From Pleurodeles waltl (taxonomy: Eukaryota > Chordata > Amphibia > Caudata > Salamandridae), in assembly GCF_031143425.1 (NCBI RefSeq), contig NC_090444.1:54555533-54619532 (forward strand): a stretch of 64,000 bases of DNA, written 5' to 3'. Shown piece by piece: positions 45,208 through 58,282 of the stretch. The notes below the pieces were generated by a model. The model was not told where the DNA came from and searched no databases. It saw nothing but the letters and a program-made list of their open reading frames with translations. The translations under genes were made by a program, and so were the position numbers. Positions within the stretch are counted from its first letter, which is position 1; each line of letters starts with the position of its first letter.

Positions 45208-48200
45208 AAGCCTGCCATATGTCCTGCAGTAGGACTCATGTGTGACATATTTCCTCCGCCCAAATTTGCAACAGTGACACTGTAGGAAAGTACCATCTTG
45301 CCTGGCATGTTACCCCCATATTTCACTGTATATATGTTGTTTTAGTGTATGTGTCACTGGGACCCTGTCAGCCAGGGCCCCAGTGCTCATAAGTGTGCCC
45401 TGTATGTGTTCCCTGTGTGATGACTAACTGTCTCACTGAGGCTCTGCTAACCAGAACCTCAGTGGTTATGCTATCTCTGCTTTCCAAATTGTCACTAACA
45501 GGCTAGTGACCAATTTCACCAATTCACATTGGCATACTGGAACACCCTTATAATTCTCTAGTATATGGTACTGAGGTACCCAGGGTAGTGGGGTTCCAGG
45601 AGATCCCTATGGGCTGCAGCATTTCTTTTGCCACTCATAGGGAGATCTGACAATTCTTACACAGGCCTGCCACTGCAGCCTGAGTGAAATAACGTCCACA
45701 TTATTCCACAGCCATTTACCACTGTACTTAAGTAACTTATAAGTCACCTATATGTCTAACCTTCAACTGGTGAAGGTTGGGTGCAAAGTTACTTAGTGTG
45801 TGGGCACCCTGGCACTAGCCAAGGTGCCCCAACATCGTTCAGGGCAAATTCCCTGAACTTTTTGAGTTAGGGGAAACCATTTCACAAGTGCCCTATACAT
45901 AGGTCACTACCTATGTATTGCGTCACAATGGTAACTCCGAACATGGCCATGTAACATGTCTAAGATCATGGAATTGTCACCCCAATGCCATTCTGGCATT
46001 GGGGAGACAATTCCATGATCCCACGAGTCTCTAGCACAGACCCGAGTACTGCCAAACTGCCAGGTTTTCACTGCAGCTGCTGCTGCTGCCAACCCCTCAG
46101 ACAGGTTTCTGCCCTCCTGGGGTCCAGCCAGGCCTGGCCCAGGAAGGCAGAACAAAGGACTTCCTCAGAGAGATGGTGTTACACCCTCTCCCTTTGGAAA
46201 AAAATGTCAGGGCTGGGGAGGAGTAGCCTCCCCCAGCCTTTGGACATGCTTTAATGGGCACAGATGGTGCCAATCTCTGCATAAGCCAGTCTACACCGGT
46301 TCAGGGATCCCTCAGCCCCGCTCTAGCGCAAAACTGGACAAAGGAAAGGGGAGTGACCACTCCCCTGACCTGCACCTCCCAGGGGAGGTGCCCAGAGCTC
46401 CTCCAGCGTGCCCCAGACCTCTGCCATCTTGGATTCAGAGGTGTGCTGGCACACTGGACTGCTCTGAGTGGCCAGGGCCAACAGGTGACGTCAGAAACTC
46501 CTTCTGATAGGCTCTTACCTGTGTTAGTAGCCTGTCCTCCTTCCTAGGAAGCCAAACCTCCTTTTCTGGCTATTCAGGGTCTCTGCTTTGGGGAATTCTT
46601 CAGATACCAAATGCAAGAGCTCACCAGAGTTCCTCTGCACTTCTCTCTTCACCTTCTGCCAAAGGATCGACCGCTGACTGCTCAGGACGACTGCAAAACC
46701 GCAACAAAGTAGCAAAGACGACTACTGCAACCTTGTATCGCTTCATCCTGCCGGCCTTCTCTGCTGTTTCCTGGTGGTGCATGCTCTGGGGGTAGCCTGC
46801 CTCCTTCTTGCACCAGGAGCTCTGAAGAAATCTCCTGTGGGTCAACGGAATCTTCCCCTTGCAACCGCAGGCAACAAACGACTGCATCACCGGTCCTCTG
46901 GGTCCCCTCTCAGCATGACGAGCGTGGTCACTGGAACTCAGCAACTCAGTCCAAGTGACTCCCACAGTCCAGTGACTCTTCAGTCCAAGTTTGGCAGAGG
47001 TAAGTCTTTGCCTCTCCACGCTAGACTGCATTGCTGGGTACCGAGTGATTTGCAGCTGCTCCGGCTCCTGTGCACTCTTCCAGGATTTCCTTTGTGCATA
47101 GCCAAGCCTGGGTCCCCGACACTCTAACCTGCAGTGCACAACCTTCTGAGTTGCCCTCCGGCGTCGTGGGACTCACTTTTCTGACTTCGGGTGGACTCCG
47201 GTTCACTCCTCTTCTAAGTGCCTGATCCGGTACTTCTGTGGGTGCTGCCTGCTTCTGTGAGGGCTCCCTGACTTGCTGGGCACCCCTTCTGTCTCCTCAT
47301 CCAAGTGGCGACATCCTGGTCCATCCTGGGCCACAGCAGCATCCAATAACCCTCACCGCAAACCTTGCAGCTAGCAAGGCTTGTTTGTGGTCTTTCTGCG
47401 TGGGAACACGTCTGCAAGCTTCTTCATGGTGTGCGACATCCATCCTCCAAAGGGGTAGTTTCTAGTCCTTTTCGTTCTTGCAGAAACCAAAGCTTCTTCT
47501 ATCCGGTGGCAGCTTCTTTGCACCCTCAGCTGGCATTTCCTGGGCATCTGCCCACTCTCGACACTGTCGCGACTCTTGGACTTGGTCTTCTTGTTTCACA
47601 GGTACTCAGGTCCGGAAATCCACTGTTGTTGCTTTGCTGGTGTGGTCTTCCTTGTAGAAACCCCCTATCACGACTTCTGTACTCTCTGGGGGTTATAGGT
47701 GCACTTTACACCTACTTTTCAGGGTCTCTGGGTGGGCTATTTTTCTAACCCTCACTGTTTTCTTACAGCCCCAGCGACCCTCTACAAGCTCAAATAGGTT
47801 TGGGGTCCATTCGTGGATCGCATTCCACTTTTGGAGTATATGGTTTGTGTTGCGCCATACCTATGTGCTCCTATTGCAATCTACTGTAACTTTACATTGC
47901 TTGCATTGCTTCCTTTTGCTATTACTGCATATTTTTGGTATTGTGTACATATATCTTGTGTATATTTGGCATCCTCATACTGAGGGTACTCACTGAGATA
48001 CTTTTGGCATATTGTCATAGAAATAAAGTACCTTTATTTTTAGTATATCTGTGTATTGTATTTTCTTATGATATTGTGCATATGACACCAGTGGTATAGT
48101 AGGAGCTTTGCATGTCTCCTAGTTCAGCCTAAGCTGCTCTGCTATAGCTACCTTCTATCAGCCTAAGCTTCTAGAAACACCTTGTCTACACTAATAAGTG

Positions 48201-48344
48201 ATAACTGGACCTGGTACAGAGTGTAAGTACCCCTTGGTACCCACCACAAGCCAGGCCAGCCTCCTACAGACACCTACTGCAAAGGGATACAGAAGTGCTG
48301 CCAGCAATCATGTGGTTATGGGTGTACAAACCCTGTGAGCAAAG
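45208..48344 (+). pseudogene. WAP exon, module B, split by an LTR-like element
   Basis: The left part (45208-45280) reads KPAICPAVGLMCDIFPPP. After a 1-base deletion relative to modules A and C it should continue CNSD. The exon is then cut at 45280 by a 2,988-bp element and resumes at 48274 (after the repeated GACAC) with YCKGIQKCCQQSCGYGCTNP and VSK. The donor AAAG|GTACAG (GT at 48345) is intact and in phase 1. The acceptor is lost: the bases aligned with 'aacag' in module A are 'ctaat'. Three independent lesions make it inactive. Intronic similarity to modules A and C resumes after 48345. Confidence 0.8.
45281..48268 (+). mobile_element. LTR-like element, family 1, complete, inside a WAP exon
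   Basis: It begins TGTAGGAAAGTACC and ends GCCTCCTACA, with a perfect GACAC duplication (45276-45280 and 48269-48273). It is 2,988 bp, with no domain-bearing frame. A polyadenylation-type AATAAAGTACCTTTATTTTT lies near 48023, about 245 bp from the end, as expected for a U3-R-U5 order on +. A solo LTR or non-coding LTR-type element fits best. Related copies: 7351-8682 (foldback of the left end) and about 55637-58282. The GC-rich frames at 46.0-47.7 kb are element sequence, not host exons. Confidence 0.8.
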
Positions 48345-48390
48345 GTACAGTACCAATCCAACCCTGTCTATAAATAAGGGCATGGATTAA

Positions 48391-49294
48391 GGCACATATT
48401 TATACTTGTTTTGCGCTGAATTTGGGTCTTTTTTCAATACAAATTTGGTGCAAAACTGACTCGACATTTATACGTTGGCGCTAGACCCATCTAGCACCAA
48501 GGTTATGGAGTTAAAGTCATTTTTTGGACCTGGAAACCTACCTTGCGTCAATGAGATGCAAGGTAGGCATTCCCGCGCAAAAAATGACTCTATGGCCTTA
48601 GCGCCATATTTATTCCCTGTATTAAAATCACGCATGGGGGGAGGAGGGGTAAAATAATGGTGCAAAGCTTGCTTTGCACCATTATTTAATGCCTGGGTCA
48701 GGGCAGGGGTTAGGGGCCCTGTGGGCCTATTTCCATGGTAGAACACCAGGAAATAAGCCCACAGGTGCCCTCCCCAGGCTCCAGGGACACCCCCACCCAC
48801 ACCAAAGGGACAGCAGAGGATGAGGATCCCATCCCAGGTAAGTATAGATAAGTACAGGTAAGTTTTCTTTTTTAAAGTGCCATTGGTGGCCCTGAAATGG
48901 GCCCCCTACATTGCATTGGGTGCCATGGCCATGACCAGGGGACCCTGGCCCACTGTGCTTGCCAGTGGGGTGGTGGGCATGACTCCTGTCTTTTCTAAGA
49001 CAGGAGTCATGTGGTATGGATGGTTCTGTGTCAGAAAATGATGCTAGGCTGGTTAGAGTCATTTTTTTTTAAACTCTAACCTACCTAATGTCAATATTTG
49101 GTGCCAAACCCCCTTCTCCCATACCACCACCCCAACACAATTTTTTTGATGTTAGCCTACCCTTTGCACCAGCTTGCACCATTCCATAAATATGGTGCCC
49201 TGCTGGCGCACAAGAATGGTGCAAGCCGGTGCAAAACTTTTTGATGCTAAACTGCCTTAGTGCAGTTTTGCACCATAAAGTATAAATATGCCCC
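48391..49294. mobile_element. Harbinger-type MITE, relative of 30662-31588
   Basis: The ends are GGCACATATTTATACTTG and AGTATAAATATGCCCC, with a perfect TAA duplication (48388-48390 and 49295-49297). It keeps the 'gactcctgtc..gacaggagtc' inner hairpin (about 48980-49009) and the 'gatgctaaactgc' subterminal word of the 30.7-kb element, but is more diverged. Modules A and C lack it at the matching place ('gggcacagattcactgctc'). Confidence 0.8.
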
Positions 49295-49299
49295 TAAGT

Positions 49300-49720
49300 G
49301 ATCAGACACTATTATGGTTTTTTAGATAATGTAATGTGGTGATGTGCACTTGTCTGCAAGATGCAGATCATGTTAGAATCCCAATGGTCCCAAATCCGGC
49401 CATTAAACTTACAAAGTTGTGACAAAATGACCATGTGGATTCCTAATTGTACCCCTGCTGCAAAATTTGGAAAAAACCTAGACATTATAGAGTATTTCTC
49501 ATTATTAAAATGCACACTTGATCATTCCAAATGAGTTATAAGTAGATACCTGGCTTCATCAGGTGTTGGGCTGATGTTAGATCCAAACATGTAGCTTTTT
49601 GTACCATATTTACTTTCACTGGAAGTCTTGCTTCTGGTGTGGGACCAGTCCAATAGCTATGAAAATATCTGTATTGCAGCAAAGTGCACCATTATACATA
49701 GCAGGAGTGTAGGTGATGGG
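49300..49720 (+). repeat. WAP module B 3' flank (paralogous to A and C)
   Basis: It aligns with 41350-41720 and 59100-59480 through 'ttagataatgt', 'taaacttacaaa', 'gcctaatt..agcccc'-like sequence, 'gttataagtagatacctggc' and 'cttgcttctggtgtgggacc'. It is more diverged than A is from C. Confidence 0.65.
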
Positions 49721-50815
49721 ATCTCCCTCTTTAATCCCCCTGGATTATTTTGCTTTTAGACTACGACCTTTACTGTGTGTGAGTCTCACTACACAAGTTT
49801 CACTCACTGTAAATTCTGTGTAAACAGACAAAGAGTATTAACCACCAGTGTTTAAGATAAATCTGCTGCACAGCTAGGGCAAGAGACTCCGGGCTAGTCA
49901 CATGTGAAAAAAAGGGCACATGAATATGTGCACTTGTGTGGACTGTGTGAGTGGCATTTGAACCATGTGAAGCCCCATATCTGCGCAAAGGTAGCCTGAG
50001 GGAAGATGTGGTGACCTTCTATTGGCCAAGAGTCCTGGATTCTAGAACGTTCCACCCCCAACTTGAAAAGTCCTACACAAGGGAGAGACTGATGTACAGA
50101 CATTAGACCTGGGGGTTACAACAGTAGAAGAATGTCCAACTGGAAGAAGCCACCTGATGAAACTGCAAGGATGGTATGAAGGACTAGAGTGGTTTTCTCC
50201 AGGACCAGTGGTGCTGGCCCATTTACGACCTCTAAGGAACAATAGGAGGAATGGACCTACTATGGGACTCGGAAGGGTTTGCCTGAGAATTCTGTGGATT
50301 AGTTCTGCAGCTGGCTGATCCCTATCAGGCCAATTGCTACTGACTCCACAGACATCTAGGTGCCTTGCAAGATGGCTAAAGCTAGGTTGCCTGTAGAGTG
50401 TGGCAGAGGGTATTCAATTTGTTGGTTTCTGAGGAGGCTATGCAAGATGCTCACACAAGCAGGAAAAAGCACCAGGAGTCAGGCAGTGGACAGGTCTTAT
50501 GCAGGGAGCTAGGAAATACAGTTCTTAACCAAAAGTGTCCGTTTCATGCTGGAAGGCTTGAAAAACATGCTAGTAGTGATCATAGCTGGCTACCAGGAAC
50601 ACACGGAGCCAAAATAAATAGAAATTGACTGTATGGGTGGGACATATCTGCAATTAAAGCTCTGTTTCTGGTAGACACCCAGCATGAAATGGAGCATTCA
50701 CACTCTACTGCAAAACCTTGAAAACCCAATGCCCTAAAGGTCACTGCAACTTTCCTCTTCCAGTAAGTGAATGGGGAGGTAGCCTGTGTAGAGCTTTATC
50801 CCCTGAGCATAATTA
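49721..50815. other. Unassigned
   Basis: No domain, splice-bounded exon or element end recognised. Confidence 0.35.
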
Positions 50816-50819
50816 TGCC

Positions 50820-51862
50820 TCCCTTCCTATGTCTCCACCCCTAAAGACATCATCTGCCGCATCCCCCAGGGCTTCTCCCTCAGCCCTATCCTCTTCAACA
50901 TCTACATGACCTCCTTAGCCAACATTGCATGTACATACTGACTCAACATAATCTTCTATGCTGATGGCACCCAGCACGTCCTCTCCCTCACTGACAATGC
51001 AACCTCCACATACACCAACTTCTAAAACACCATGACCAACATTGCCACCTGGATGAAGACCAACTGCCTCAAGCTGAACTCAGGCGAAACATGGATCCTC
51101 ACATTCAGAAACAAGCCATCCCCCTGGGATGACTTGTGGTGGTCCACCACCATCGGCCCCTCTCCCACACTCTCCAACCACGCATGCAACCTCAGAATAA
51201 TCCTGGTTACCCGACTCTCCTTGAAAAAACAAATCAACGCTGTCTCCTCCACCTGCTTCCACACATTCCAGATGCTCCGCAAGATGTTCCACTGGATTCC
51301 CCTCTTCACCGAGAAAACAGTCATCCAGGATCTCAAATACATCCGCCTCGACAATGGTAACGCACTCCATGCCAGCTCACTACCCACCTCCAGACCATCT
51401 AAAGCACTGCAGCAAGTTCTCAACCTCATCAGAAGAACCAGCATCTCTCCACACCTCAGGGCCCTCAATTGGCTCCCCGAACAGCACAGATGTCTTCAAG
51501 CTCCTCACCCACGCCTACAAGGCCCCCTTCAACGCCAGACCCACCTATCTCAACAACCGCCTCACCTTTCACCAACCTAACAGAGCATTCAATCATCAAC
51601 CTGTGCCCAGGCCCATGTACCCAAATCCATAGTGAACTACTCTGAAAGGTGATCTTTTTTCCTCGCCCCCAGACTGGAACAACCTCCCCCTTCACCTATG
51701 CACATCCCCCTTACTGGAGAACTTCAGAAAGCAGCTCAAGACCTGGATTTTTGACTGCCATGTCCCACTGGGCCTGACCCACAGCACCACCACAGTGCCT
51801 GGAGACCCCCCCTGGGTGATAATCCTGCGCTCAAAAGGAACCACCTGATTGATTGATGCCCC
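50820..51862 (+). pseudogene. CR1/L2-type LINE, RT core to 3' end
   Basis: The frame reads 'RIPQGFSLSPILFNIYMTSL' (about 50855-50915), then 'NIIFYADGTQHVLSLTDNA' (about 50947-51003) where YADDTQ is expected. Next are 'NIATWMKTNCLKLNSGET' (about 51038-51090) and 'LRIILVTRLSLKKQINAVSS' (about 51190-51250). C-terminal pieces follow, with 'LRALNWLPEQ' near 51460 and 'DWNNLPLHLCTSPLLENFRK' near 51672-51730, then a 'tgattgattgatg' tail. This is the CR1/L2 order. A stop after 'CTY' near 50940, a stop near 51024, a lost catalytic Asp (G) and several frameshifts make it dead. The apparent ORFs on the - strand are shadows. Confidence 0.85.
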
Positions 51863-53430
51863 AGGGACAACCGTCTCCACTCAGATCTTTGCATAAACAA
51901 ACCATCTGGGGACCCTTATCCAGAGGCACATTGTCCGCCCCCATGCCTATCTGGGGAGGTTGGGTGCCATAGCTTGTTTATGTATGCCAGTAGCCAGTGA
52001 AGGCAGGGGACTTATTGCTTCTGTCTGTGGGCTAGAGCCAAGGAACAGTTGTGGCTCCCACTACAGGAAGGGTGCTCCTAACTGCCCCAATTGGAAAAAG
52101 AGGTTGTGGGTGTCAAAACCCTACTGAACAAGTCCATAATATTAAAAGAAATACAAGTAACGCGGAAGCCACTTATTAAATATTCATCACCTGGTGGCAG
52201 AAGTGCCACAAAAGCATTAGTGATGACACTTTCAATGGAAAACTTGCTTCCTTGTAGACATCAGCAGAATGCAGAAACACCACCAACATTTTGGAAATGT
52301 GTTGTGGGTGGGGAACTGCATGGATTGCAGCATCCTTCCAGAAGAGGCCCCAACAAAAGTCACCTTAACTCTCCCATATAGTTTTCATTATGCCACTGGT
52401 AAGAGGTTTTGCTACTTTTCAAAGCTTTCGAGCAGCTTTTGCCCATAGGCTCTAGAATGTGAAGACCTCTATTGAGGGGTCCTATAGTTGCAGAAGCACT
52501 TTAATAAAAGTAAAACAAACTCCATGTCATATTTTTTTTTAATGTAATGTTTTGTTGACAATATTAATAATTAACAATGCACAGTTGTATATTGCTATGA
52601 AAAGTACTTAATATTGGCACTGTTCCAAATTGATTTCAACGGTGTTGCAGTGGTGAACTATAACATGTTAACATGTTTACTGCATTTGCTAGTATGATGA
52701 TAATAAGACAGAGCCGAAAGGCATGTCTTCTTGATACTGATAGTCAGAGAAAGCTAATAGGTCTGCCTTACTGAAACTGACACCCTCTTGTATGACATTT
52801 TTTGTAGTATAGGCAAAGAAAATTATAATTATATGATTTAGGGCTTGCTAGGCCTGTACTGTATTATGAGGGTAAGGCTAAAGGTATTTCCATCTACCTT
52901 ACTGCAGTTTTTTCTGTAATTCATTATCCTAGGTATAACCTCCACCATCAGTGATGGAATAAGTGTGGTCATAGCATCATAGCAGTGTACATTTTACTTA
53001 GGACAGCTATGTATAACTGGTGAATTTCAGTGTTTTTTCTGTTTTTAAGTTGTTTGTTTCTTCTATTTAGAAGACCTGTGTATAAGACCACTTTAACCTA
53101 GGTTGCTTACAGTGAATTCCAAGATTTTTTAATGAAAGTTAAAATAATACTACCTTACTTACATATAACTTCACTTTAAAATCAGTTTCTTTTCAGTGAA
53201 TTTCTGCTTTTTTAAAGTAGTCACCCCCTTGCGCAGCCTTAGGCTGTACCTAGCAGGAGGTAGACTGTATGGTCTGGCAGAGCACCACCACACGTTGGTG
53301 CCAAACTCCCCACACATGTGACTTGCAATCATGTATGTCATGGGTTGGATGCAGGGGCTGGCATGTGGTCATGCCGTGTGCCAACCCCCATGGGTGGGAA
53401 AATCCCTGTCACACATAACCTTTACACATG
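51863..53430. other. Unassigned, AT-rich
   Basis: Nothing assigned. A block near 53230-53400 ('ggttggatgcaggggctggcatg') resembles 44.63-44.75 kb ('ggttgggtgcagggcctgcc') and is a dispersed repeat. Confidence 0.35.
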
Positions 53431-53432
53431 TG

Positions 53433-55612
53433 TGTTAGAATTTTTTTTTTTTGGTTGGCAGTCAGGTTACCCCCTGTCCAAGAAATGACCCTCACTCTAG
53501 TCAGGGTAAAAGAGAATCACCCTCAGTTAACCCCTGCTCACCCCCTTGGTAGCTTGCACGAGCAGGCAGGCTTAACTTCAAAAGCAATGTGTAAAGTATT
53601 TGTACCAACACACACAATAATACAATGAAAACACTACAAAATAACACAATACAGGTTTAGAAAAATAGTTAATATTTATCTGAACAAAACAAGACCAAAT
53701 AGGATAAAATCCACAACATACAGTTAAAAAATATGAATTTAACACTTAAAAGCATGAAAACAGTGCCTTGAGGCACAAATACTGCAAGTTGGTATTATGC
53801 GATGTCGTGATGGAGCTGTTTCCTACAATGCACCGCCAATGGCGTTGTTTACGGAGTTGTTCGAACTCCAAGTACAGTACCTTAAGAAACAAATAGAAAA
53901 CAGGCTGATGCACGGAGTTGGGGAGAGCGGTGGTGCTGGGTCCAATGCTACATCAGTTATGGTGCCACGGGACAGAAGGACAGAGGCGTCACGCAGCGGG
54001 GTCGGGCCCTCACTACAGGTCAGTTTAGGTGAAGCGGTATCAGATGCAAAGTCGGTCCCTTCGTTCTGACAGATGCAAAGTCTGGAGGAGTCACAATGCT
54101 GCAGGGCAACCTCACCGGGTTGTGATGATGTCACAGGGCTGCAGGCGCTGCAATGGCATCGGGCCGTCATGGATGTTGGACTTACGACACGCCAGTGTCA
54201 GCGAAGTCGGGAGGGATCAGCAGCTGCAGCGATGTGAGGCCTACAGAGTTGTCAGACTTCTACAAGGTCAATAGCCTTGGGGCAGGTGGCGTTGTAGTTC
54301 CGGGGTAGTGCCATCAGCTTACTGGGTCATCAGCATCGCACTCAGTGAGGTCCACGGCCTCGGGGCAAGCAGCGTCATGGTTCCAGGCAGCAGCATCTTT
54401 TGCGAAGTCGCACAGCATCGTCCAACGTCGTTAGACTGGTTTCTGTCCAGGAAATCACTTCCAGGGGTCCAGGAACTGGAATGGCACCCTCTTGCAAGCT
54501 AGAGTCCACAGCAAGTAGACTCAGGTCTGGCTGGTGAAGCCTTTGCTGTCCCTGAGGTTTCAAAACAGGAGGCAATCTCTAATCCAAGCCATTAGAGTTA
54601 CTTCTCAAGCAGGAATATACCACAAGGTCCAGTCTCCGTCCCCTTGCACAGGCAGAAGCAGCAACTGCAGGATATCCCAACACAGCATAGTCACAGGCCA
54701 GGGCAGTACTTCTCCTCAGCTCTTCTCCAGGCAGAGGTTCCTCTTGAATCCTTGAAGTAATCTAATTTTCAGGGGTTTTGGGTCAACTACTTATACTCCT
54801 TTCTGCCTTTGAAGTAGGTAAACTTCAAAGAAAAGTCTCTCTTGTTTGAAAGCTCCTGCCTTGCCCAGGCTAGGCCCCAGACACACACTAGGGGGTTGGA
54901 GACTCCATTGCGTGAGGGCAGGCACAGCCCTTTCAGGTGTAAGTGACCACTCCTCCCCTGAGCACAGATGGCCCATCACGATATGCAGGCTACACCCCAG
55001 CTCCCTTTGTGTCACTGTGTAGAGAGAAGTGCCAACAGTTCAACTGTCAAACTGACCCAGACAGGGAATCCACAAACAAGCAGAGTCACAGAACGGTTTA
55101 AACAAGAAAATGCCTACTTTCTAAAAGTGGCATTTTCAAACACACAATCTAAAAACCAACTTTACTAAAATATGTATTTTTAAATTGTGAGTTCAGAGAC
55201 CCCAAACTCCACATTTCTATCTGCTCCTAAAGGGAATTTGAGCTTTAATAACATTTAAAGCTAGCCCCTATGTTAACCTATGAGAGAGATAGGCCTTGCA
55301 ACAGTGAAAACCGAATTTGGCAGTATTTCACTGTCAGGACATGTAAAACACATAAGTACATTCCCACCTTTAACATACACTGCACCCTGCCCATGGGGCT
55401 ACCTAGAGCCTACCTTAGGGGTGCCTTGCATATATAAATAGGGATGGTTTAGGCTTGGCAAGTGGGTACACTTGCCAAATCGAATTGGCAGTTGAAAACT
55501 GCAAAGTCGCTGCAGTGCAGGTCTGAGCCATGTTTACAGGGCTACTAATGTGGGTGGCACAACCAGTGCTACATGCCCACTAGTAGCATTTAATTTACAG
55601 GCCCTGGCATAC
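53433..55612 (-). mobile_element. LTR-like element, family 2, truncated
   Basis: It begins TGTTAGAA, then 'ttggttggcagtcaggttaccccctgtcc', 'cctcactctagtcagggta', 'gcttaacttc', and 'gcaatgtgtaaagtatttgt' as in 17457-19542. It follows that element to 'ggcacaaccagtgctac-tgcccactagtagcattta'. The last roughly 230 bp of the family are missing and family 1 sequence takes over. Confidence 0.75.
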
Positions 55613-55636
55613 TGGCCTTCCATCCATCCTTGTTTT

Positions 55637-58282
55637 TGGTACCTAGGTACTCAGGGCCTTGGAGTTGCAGGGGATCCCTATAGGCTGCAGCAATTATTCT
55701 GTCACCTATAGAGAGCCCATGCAAAGGGTTCTGCAGGCCTGCCATTGCAGTCTGCGTTAACAGGGTGCATGCACCCATTTTCACTATAGATCAATGCACC
55801 AGGTCATTATAAGTCACCCCTATGGTAGGCCCTCTCAGCCCAGGGAACAGGATGCATGTACCTGTGTGTGAGGGCACCCCTGCACTAGCAGAGGTGCCCT
55901 CACAAACTTCAGAAAACTTTCCTGGACTTTGTGAATGCAGGAACGCCATTTTACGTGTGTACTGGACATAGGTCACTACCTATGTCCAGCTACATAATGG
56001 TAACTCTTGATCTAGGCATGTTTTGTATCAAACATGTTGGAATCATCCCCCAATATTTTTGTAAGTATTGGTTGCATGATTCCAGGCACTCTGGGGGTTT
56101 CTTAGAGGACCCCCAGCATTGCTTCCACATCCTTCTGAGGTTTTCCAGGCAGCCTGAGCTGCTGCCACCCCTCAGACAGGTTTCTGCCCTCCTGTTGCTT
56201 GACCAGATAAAGGCCAGGAAGGCAGAGCAAAGGATTTCCTTTGGGACAGGGGTGCTACACCCTATCCCTTAGGAAATAGGTGCTAAATGGCTTGGGAGGG
56301 GTAGCTTCCCCAAGCCAGTGGTATGCTTTCGAGGGCCACTTTTGAATGATTAAACCAGCCTACACCAGTTCAGGGACCTCCAGTCCCTGCTCAGGCACAA
56401 AACAGGACAATGGAAAGGGGAGTGACCACTCCCCTGTCCATCAGCACCCCAGGGGTGGTACCCAGAGCTCCTCCAGAGGGTCCCTGGGTTTTGCCATCTT
56501 GAATCCAAGGTTGACAGGGAACTCTGGGAGCATCTGAGTGGCCTGGCCAGGCAGGTGACATCAGAGCCCCCTCCTGATAGGTGGTCCCCCAGCTAGGTGA
56601 CCAATCCCTCTTTCAGGTCTCTCTTTTGGGTGATTCCTCAGATTCGACTTGCAAGATTCCAGCAAGATCCCTCTGCATCACTTACTTCTACCTCTGACCA
56701 AAGAAACTGCTCCTGGACTCTCTAGGACCCGACAATCTGCAACAAAGACAAAGACTTTGCCTGCAACATTGTTTCTCTGGCCCCTTCCAGCTTTTGCAAC
56801 ATTTCCCCGGTTGTGCATCCTCTGCGGACAGCCCGTCTACAGTCTGCACAGGAAAGAAGAAGGAATCTCCCTTGAAGTGAAGGAGTCACTCCCCTGCATC
56901 TGCAGGCAGCAACAGCAACAACAACTGGCTGCTTGAATCCCCTCTCCTGCTGAGCTGCGTGGATCCTGCAACAAAAAAAGTGGTCAGAAGTGTGTCAGAC
57001 AGTCCTCTCTACCAGCTGTCCAACTTGGGTAGAGGTAAGCCCTTGCCTTCCCACGAAGGACAGTACCCCTGTGCACTGCATCCTTTGCAGCTGCCAAGGC
57101 TTGTTGACACTTCTTCCAAGGGGTCTTCAGTCTTCCTGTAGCTCTAGCTACTAGCACTCCTTCCTGTGATGCACAGCAACCTGAGTGGCTCTCCTGCATC
57201 GTGGGACTTCTTTTTGTAGTGCTGCATGGGCTCCATTTGCACCTTCTGTGTTCCCCTCCTGTGGGACGTCTGTGCATGTTGCCTGTGCTTCTTTGGGCTC
57301 CCTGCGATGCTGAGGCCCCCTCTGACTCCACCTCCCAGGTTGAGTCCTCCTGGACCTTGCTGGTCCCCGGCAGCTCCACTTTCCACCAACCGCGAGTCTT
57401 GCCTGTGCCAAGGCTTGTTGGTGGAATCCAGACAAGCAAACCTGACTGCAATCTTCCTTCCGGCCTGGAATATCACCTGCATCCTCCAAGAACTCAACTC
57501 TAACTCCAACTCCAGGGCTGCAGTGCTGACTTTTCTTCCTCACCGTCGACCAACTCCTGCTAACTTCAGCTTGGTGGGTAGGGGCTCCTGCCCCCACTGG
57601 ACTCTGCTGTGTCTTCTGGGCTCAGTCCCCTCTTTCCACAGGTCTTCCTCCTCAGGAATCCACTGTTGGTTTCTTGCAGTCATCTCTGGGTTTTGCAAGT
57701 CTCTTCTTTTCTTCTAAGTTGGTGTTCTGGGGAAATTCTAGTAATTTACTTCTGCTCTCCTGGTTGCTGGGGGGTGTTGTGGTGCTTACCTTTGTGAGTT
57801 CCTGGTACCCCTATCAACCCTCTACACACTCCATTTACCTGGGTGGGGGTGACACTCTTGCATTCCAGTATGGTTTGTGCTCCCCTTAGGTCCCCTATTC
57901 TCTATTATGTTTTATACTACTTTGACTGTTTTCTAAATATTCTTATGCCTATTTCTGATAACTAGTGTATATAACTTGTGTATTACTTCACCCCAAGGGA
58001 GTATTGCCTCTATAGTAATTTTGGTGTTGTATTACCATAATAAAGTACCTTTATTTTTGTAACACTGAGGGTATTCTTTCATGTGTATAAGTGATGTGTG
58101 ACTACAGTGGTATTGCATGAGCTTTACATGTCTCCTAGATAAGCCTTGACTGATCACCCACAGCTACCTCTAGCAAACCTGGCTTCCAGACACTACCTAC
58201 ATTTCACTAATAGGGGATACCTGGACCTGGTATAAGTGTAAATACCTTAGGTACCCACCACACACCAAGCCAGATTTTTACA
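55637..58282 (+). mobile_element. LTR-like element, family 1, left end missing
   Basis: It picks up family 1 at 'ggtacctaggtactcagg' (about 260 bp inside the element) and runs through 'gatccctataggctgcagca', 'cctcagacaggtttctgccctcctg', 'aataaagtacctttatttttg' (near 58041) and 'gtacccaccacacaccaagccag' to ...TACA at 58282. No matching duplication flanks the composite. Confidence 0.7.

Noticed and set aside
46254..47748. GC-rich open frames of 60-170 codons on both strands
   Set aside because: They lie wholly inside the family-1 LTR-like element; related frames recur in shifted form at 56.3-57.9 kb with no conserved reading frame.
51022..51468. 148-codon - strand frame
   Set aside because: It is the antisense shadow of the CR1/L2 reverse transcriptase fragment.
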